Of a stretch of DNA of 64,000 nucleotides, positions 60,910 through 64,000 are shown piece by piece (positions within the stretch are counted from its first letter, which is position 1; every line of letters starts with the position of its first letter). The translations under genes were made by a program, and so were the position numbers. Source of the DNA: Chitinophaga chungangae (lineage in GTDB: Bacteria; Bacteroidota; Bacteroidia; Chitinophagales; Chitinophagaceae); the NCBI RefSeq assembly GCF_017742215.1, contig NZ_JAGHKP010000001.1, forward strand, positions 1,116,001 through 1,180,000, read 5' to 3'. A model generated the notes under the pieces. That model was not told where the DNA came from and searched no databases. It saw only the letters and a list, made by a program, of their open reading frames with translations.

Positions 60910-62709
60910 TTCCACCTCTTCCAGCTCGCCGTCTTCCGTTTCCAGGTCGCCCGGCGTTACGGCCGTATTCCTTCTTTCGCCGATCTGCTGGCGCCACATG
61001 GCATAATACAATCCTTTTTTATCGACCAGCTCGTCGTGCGTGCCGGTTTCCGCGATCTGTCCTTTTTCGAGCACGATGATGCGGTCCGCATGCATGATGG
61101 TGGAAAGGCGGTGTGCGATAAGAATGGTGATCTGTTCGCGGAGGGCGGAGATGTTGCGCACGGTGTCTGTAATGGCTTCTTCGGTGAGCGAATCGAGGGC
61201 GGACGTAGCCTCGTCGAAGATGAGGAGGCGCGGGTGGCGCACCAGCGCTCGGGCGATGGAGATGCGTTGTTTTTCGCCGCCGGAAAGTTTTAGCCCGCCT
61301 TCGCCGAGTTTAGTGTAAATACCTTTGCCGGTGCGGTTGAGCAGGGCAGTGGCAGACGCTTTTTCCAGTGATTCGGTGATCTCGGCGTCTGTAGCGTCCG
61401 GTTTTACGAAAAGGAGATTGTCTTTGACGGTGCCGGCAAACAGCTGCGTGTCCTGCGTTACAAAGCCGATCTGGCGGCGGAGGGCATTGTAGCGGATGTC
61501 TTTCGACGAAACGTCGTTAAACAGAATATCGCCTTCCACGGGTTTATACAGTCCTACGAGCAGTTTCACCAGCGTAGATTTTCCCGAGCCTGAAGGGCCT
61601 ACGAATGCAATGGTGTCGCCGGTTTTCACGGAAAAGGAAATATGGTCGATGGCGTTGACGGCAGCCGTTTTGTGACGGAACACCACGTCGTCGAAGCGCA
61701 TTTCTTCCAGCTCGCCGATCTCCACCGGTTCTTCGGGCCGCTCTTCCACCGGGCGTTGCATCAGCCGGTCGAACAGCTGCATTGAAGCTTCCGCTTCTCG
61801 GTACTGGATGATGATATTGCCCAGGTCCTGCAGGGGCACGAATATGGCGGTGGTGATGAATTGCATGGTGATCAGCTCGCCGGTGCTGAGCACGTTGCGG
61901 AAAATGAGCCACAGCAAAATAAACAGGATGGATTGTTTGAGCAGGTTGAGCGTGGTGCCCTGGAGAAAAGAAAGGGTGCGCACCTGCCGGGTTTTTTCCA
62001 TTTCAAGGTTGAATATCTGCTGGGTGAACGTCTTCAGCCGCCTGATCTCCGGGAAAGTAAGGCCCAGGCTTTTCACCAGTTCGATATTGCGCAGCGATTC
62101 GGTTATGGCGCCGGAAAGCTGCAGCGTTTCACGGTTGATGGCCCGCTGCACGGATTTCATCTTTTTGCTTAGCAGCCCCGTAAGCCCGCCCAGCACCAGT
62201 ATTCCGATCACGAACACGGGAATGAGCGCCCAGTGTTTGGTAATGGCGTACCATACCAAAAAGCCCATGCCCACCAAAGAAGTGAACAGGATATTGATAA
62301 ACGCATTGATGAACCTTTCGGTGTCCGTTCTCACTTTTTGCAGCACGGCCAGCGTTTCCCCGCTGCGTTGTTCTTCATATTCCTCGAAAGACAGGCGCAG
62401 CGTTTGTTTCAGCCCGTCGTTGAACACCTGCATGCCGAATTTCTGCACTACCAGCCGCATCATGTATTCCTGGAACGATTTGGCCGCACGGGCCAGCAAT
62501 GCGATCGCAATGGCGATGCCCAGCCAGTACAGCACGCCTTTGATCAGCTCCGGCTCCGCCCGCGTGGTATGTCCGGAAGCATAATCGTCGATGATCTTCC
62601 CGAAAATAAGCGGATCTATCATGATCAGCACCTGGCTGGCCCCGGCCAGCAGCAGCGACCAGAACACAAGCCAGCGGTGAGGTTTGAGGTAATTCCACAG
62701 GATTTGCAT
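60907..62709 (-). CDS. ABC exporter with fused permease and ATPase (MsbA-like)
   Basis: 600 residues. Six-helix permease (about 1-315) and C-terminal ATPase: Walker A G-P-S-G-S-G-K-S-T, Q-loop V-T-Q-D-T, signature L-S-G-G-E-K-Q-R, Walker B L-L-I-F-D-E-A-T-S-A-L, H-loop I-A-H-R-L-S. Homodimeric lipid or multidrug exporter; without further context MsbA function is not proven. The acidic tail (E-T-E-D-G-E-L-E-E-V-E) is unusual but common in this group. It follows the erythromycin-esterase gene by 22 bp. Confidence 0.93.
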   Translation of the reverse strand: MQILWNYLKPHRWLVFWSLLLAGASQVLIMIDPLIFGKIIDDYASGHTTRAEPELIKGVLYWLGIAIAIALLARAAKSFQEYMMRLVVQKFGMQVFNDGLKQTLRLSFEEYEEQRSGETLAVLQKVRTDTERFINAFINILFTSLVGMGFLVWYAITKHWALIPVFVIGILVLGGLTGLLSKKMKSVQRAINRETLQLSGAITESLRNIELVKSLGLTFPEIRRLKTFTQQIFNLEMEKTRQVRTLSFLQGTTLNLLKQSILFILLWLIFRNVLSTGELITMQFITTAIFVPLQDLGNIIIQYREAEASMQLFDRLMQRPVEERPEEPVEIGELEEMRFDDVVFRHKTAAVNAIDHISFSVKTGDTIAFVGPSGSGKSTLVKLLVGLYKPVEGDILFNDVSSKDIRYNALRRQIGFVTQDTQLFAGTVKDNLLFVKPDATDAEITESLEKASATALLNRTGKGIYTKLGEGGLKLSGGEKQRISIARALVRHPRLLIFDEATSALDSLTEEAITDTVRNISALREQITILIAHRLSTIMHADRIIVLEKGQIAETGTHDELVDKKGLYYAMWRQQIGERRNTAVTPGDLETEDGELEEVE

Positions 62710-62731
62710 ATTTAAATGTACGATTCAATTG

Positions 62732-64000
62732 TTAATGAACGGCGGCTTCGGTGCAGGGTTTCATTTCGTCTATAAAGAATATGCCGTCGAAATAACGGTT
62801 CCATGCGGCTTTCGCTTCGGCATTGATGTATGTTTTCATAAAAAACGGCGCTTCGTCGCCTGCCAGTTCTTTATTCAGCTTGCTGAAATCAAGGAACGCA
62901 TACAGATAACCGCGCCGGTGCAGCCAGTTTTCAATGCTTTGTTTATGCGGTTTCGTTACTTTTTCAGCGGGGCGGGACAACATTAATTTTCCTTTGCCCT
63001 GGTACGCCGTGAAGCCGAGGATGTATGTTTGCCCGTTCAGCGCAGCGTCTTTCGTAAAATAACGCCCCATGCTGTTGTACAGGTTATGTTTGGCGGAATC
63101 CGCGTTTCCCTTTTCGATGTGCATGTTGTGCGCCCAGACGATGATCTTCTCATCCGGGTATTTAACCCGTGCCAGCCATTCCAGGTTCGCCGCCATTTGC
63201 CGGTCGTGAAGCGGGTAATTTTTGCCGGTTTTTGCATAGATGCTGTCGGAGCGGTAATAAATACCCATTTTGTAAAAGGCCAGCTGGCTTTCCAGCAGTT
63301 TCCCGTAAAAGCTTTGCCTGGCAGGGACTGGCAGTTGATCTATAATGAGACCGGTGTAATGGACGAGGCTGTCCATCCCGCGCCGGTTCTTCCCGCCGGC
63401 CATGCGCGGGGCCATTTTCAGGTATTTGAGATAATCGCTGTAGGAAGGGCCTTTCACGAAAGGGATCTGAACCGAATCTAAAAAGGCACGGATGGCCGCG
63501 GGCAGGTGTCTCAGACCGTAGCCGCTGTAACCCCGGTTGTCGAAGCCGGCGAGTTTCAGCTCGTTTTTGCCCGCGCAATCTTTTACGTATTGCGGCACCT
63601 GCTGCCATTCGGGGCATTGCGTCCAAACAGGAAAGATGGAAAGGTAAATTAAACTGTCAAGGGAGATCGTGCCTGATTTGTACGCGTCCCATCCATGGTT
63701 CAGCGCAAAGAAGTCGGATTCCCAGGCCAGCACGTTAAACCCCATCTTTTCATGCAAAAAACGGATCAGCCGCGCTTTGGCCTGGAAAGCCGCCGCGTCT
63801 CCGTGATAAAGCTCGCCGAGCATCACGATCCTTTTGTTCCCGATGGCTTCGCTCAGCGGCAACAGGTCGGCATAATCCGTATCGTGCGGCCCGATGCTTC
63901 TCACGGGAACCGCGTGGCCGGCTGCCGATCGCCCGATCTGGCCATAACCGGGACGCGCAAACGACAGGTTAAAAAGTAACAGGAGCCAATAAGCCAGGGA
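62732..64000 (-). CDS. Erythromycin-esterase-family protein, 5' end outside window
   Basis: The frame stays open to the right edge, about 422 codons visible. The first visible codons encode a hydrophobic signal peptide core (L-L-L-L-F-N-L-S-F-A), so only a few residues are missing. Family features: L-G-E-L-Y-H-G-D with the conserved Glu and His, L-A-W-E-S-D-F, and W-A-H-N-M-H-I. Family members include Ere macrolide esterases, but exported Bacteroidota relatives are mostly uncharacterised, so resistance should not be assumed. It may be co-transcribed with the ABC exporter. Confidence 0.85.
   Translation of the reverse strand, partial: SLAYWLLLLFNLSFARPGYGQIGRSAAGHAVPVRSIGPHDTDYADLLPLSEAIGNKRIVMLGELYHGDAAAFQAKARLIRFLHEKMGFNVLAWESDFFALNHGWDAYKSGTISLDSLIYLSIFPVWTQCPEWQQVPQYVKDCAGKNELKLAGFDNRGYSGYGLRHLPAAIRAFLDSVQIPFVKGPSYSDYLKYLKMAPRMAGGKNRRGMDSLVHYTGLIIDQLPVPARQSFYGKLLESQLAFYKMGIYYRSDSIYAKTGKNYPLHDRQMAANLEWLARVKYPDEKIIVWAHNMHIEKGNADSAKHNLYNSMGRYFTKDAALNGQTYILGFTAYQGKGKLMLSRPAEKVTKPHKQSIENWLHRRGYLYAFLDFSKLNKELAGDEAPFFMKTYINAEAKAAWNRYFDGIFFIDEMKPCTEAAVH

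Noticed and set aside
62732..64000. Macrolide resistance gene
   Set aside because: Family membership alone does not show macrolide esterase activity; exported Bacteroidota relatives are mostly uncharacterised.
1..64000. CRISPR arrays, rRNA genes, transposases
   Set aside because: No regularly spaced repeats, rRNA sequence or transposase motifs were seen on either strand.

Overview
The window looks like chromosomal DNA of a glycan-degrading Bacteroidota, most likely Chitinophagaceae (Chitinophaga-like). This rests on two SusC/SusD pairs, a FecI-type sigma / FecR anti-sigma pair, a type IX secretion C-terminal sorting domain, many lipoproteins, LytS/LytTR signalling, weak Shine-Dalgarno sequences and promoters of the TTTG...TAnnTTTG type. 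The genus is inferred from gene content; there is no rRNA in the window.

Layout. 1-1.1 kb: 3' part of a discoidin-domain lipoprotein. 1.3-12.5 kb: a polysaccharide utilisation locus (PUL) with sigma, anti-sigma, SusC carrying an STN signalling domain, SusD and a 1359-residue multidomain GH16 beta-glucanase with a T9SS tail. 12.6-17 kb: tRNA-Arg, uracil-DNA glycosylase, acyltransferase, VOC protein, AraC regulator. 15.8-20.5 kb: Tat-exported Gfo/Idh/MocA oxidoreductase and a HEAT-repeat protein with two DUF1080 (3-keto-glycoside) domains. 20.8-25 kb: small membrane protein, lipoprotein MsrA, MutS2 without Smr domain, AraC regulator. 25.4-31.5 kb: a 42-residue lipoprotein and a complete RND efflux operon. 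31.9 kb: tRNA-Ser.

32.1-37.7 kb is visibly more A/T-rich and holds a stress-type cluster: TrxB-MsrA, a two-part protein of unknown function, an NTF2-like protein, a small membrane protein, a Crp/Fnr regulator, a DUF427 protein and an SDR relative without the catalytic Tyr. Three promoters of this cluster carry nearly the same 16-bp palindromic box (consensus GTGAYAWWTGTCAATG), each followed about 30 bp from its centre by a TAnnTT -7 element. I read this as a local regulon of the Crp/Fnr protein; it is the strongest candidate for an undescribed system here.

37.9-49.7 kb: a second PUL with sulfatase, SusC, SusD (carrying an unusual inserted beta-repeat), DUF5017 lipoprotein, sialidase and two SASA-type acetylesterases, which points to a sulfated, O-acetylated, possibly sialylated glycan. 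49.7-55.8 kb: two overlapping AhpD-like proteins, a broken sulfatase fragment, a PL6 lyase, AraC regulator, SDR, EamA transporter, a DUF6265 protein and an SRPBCC protein. 55.8-64 kb: a TonB-dependent receptor, a LytS/LytTR pair, a small membrane protein, an MsbA-like ABC exporter and an erythromycin-esterase-family protein that runs off the right edge. No CRISPR array, rRNA, prophage or intact insertion sequence was seen.
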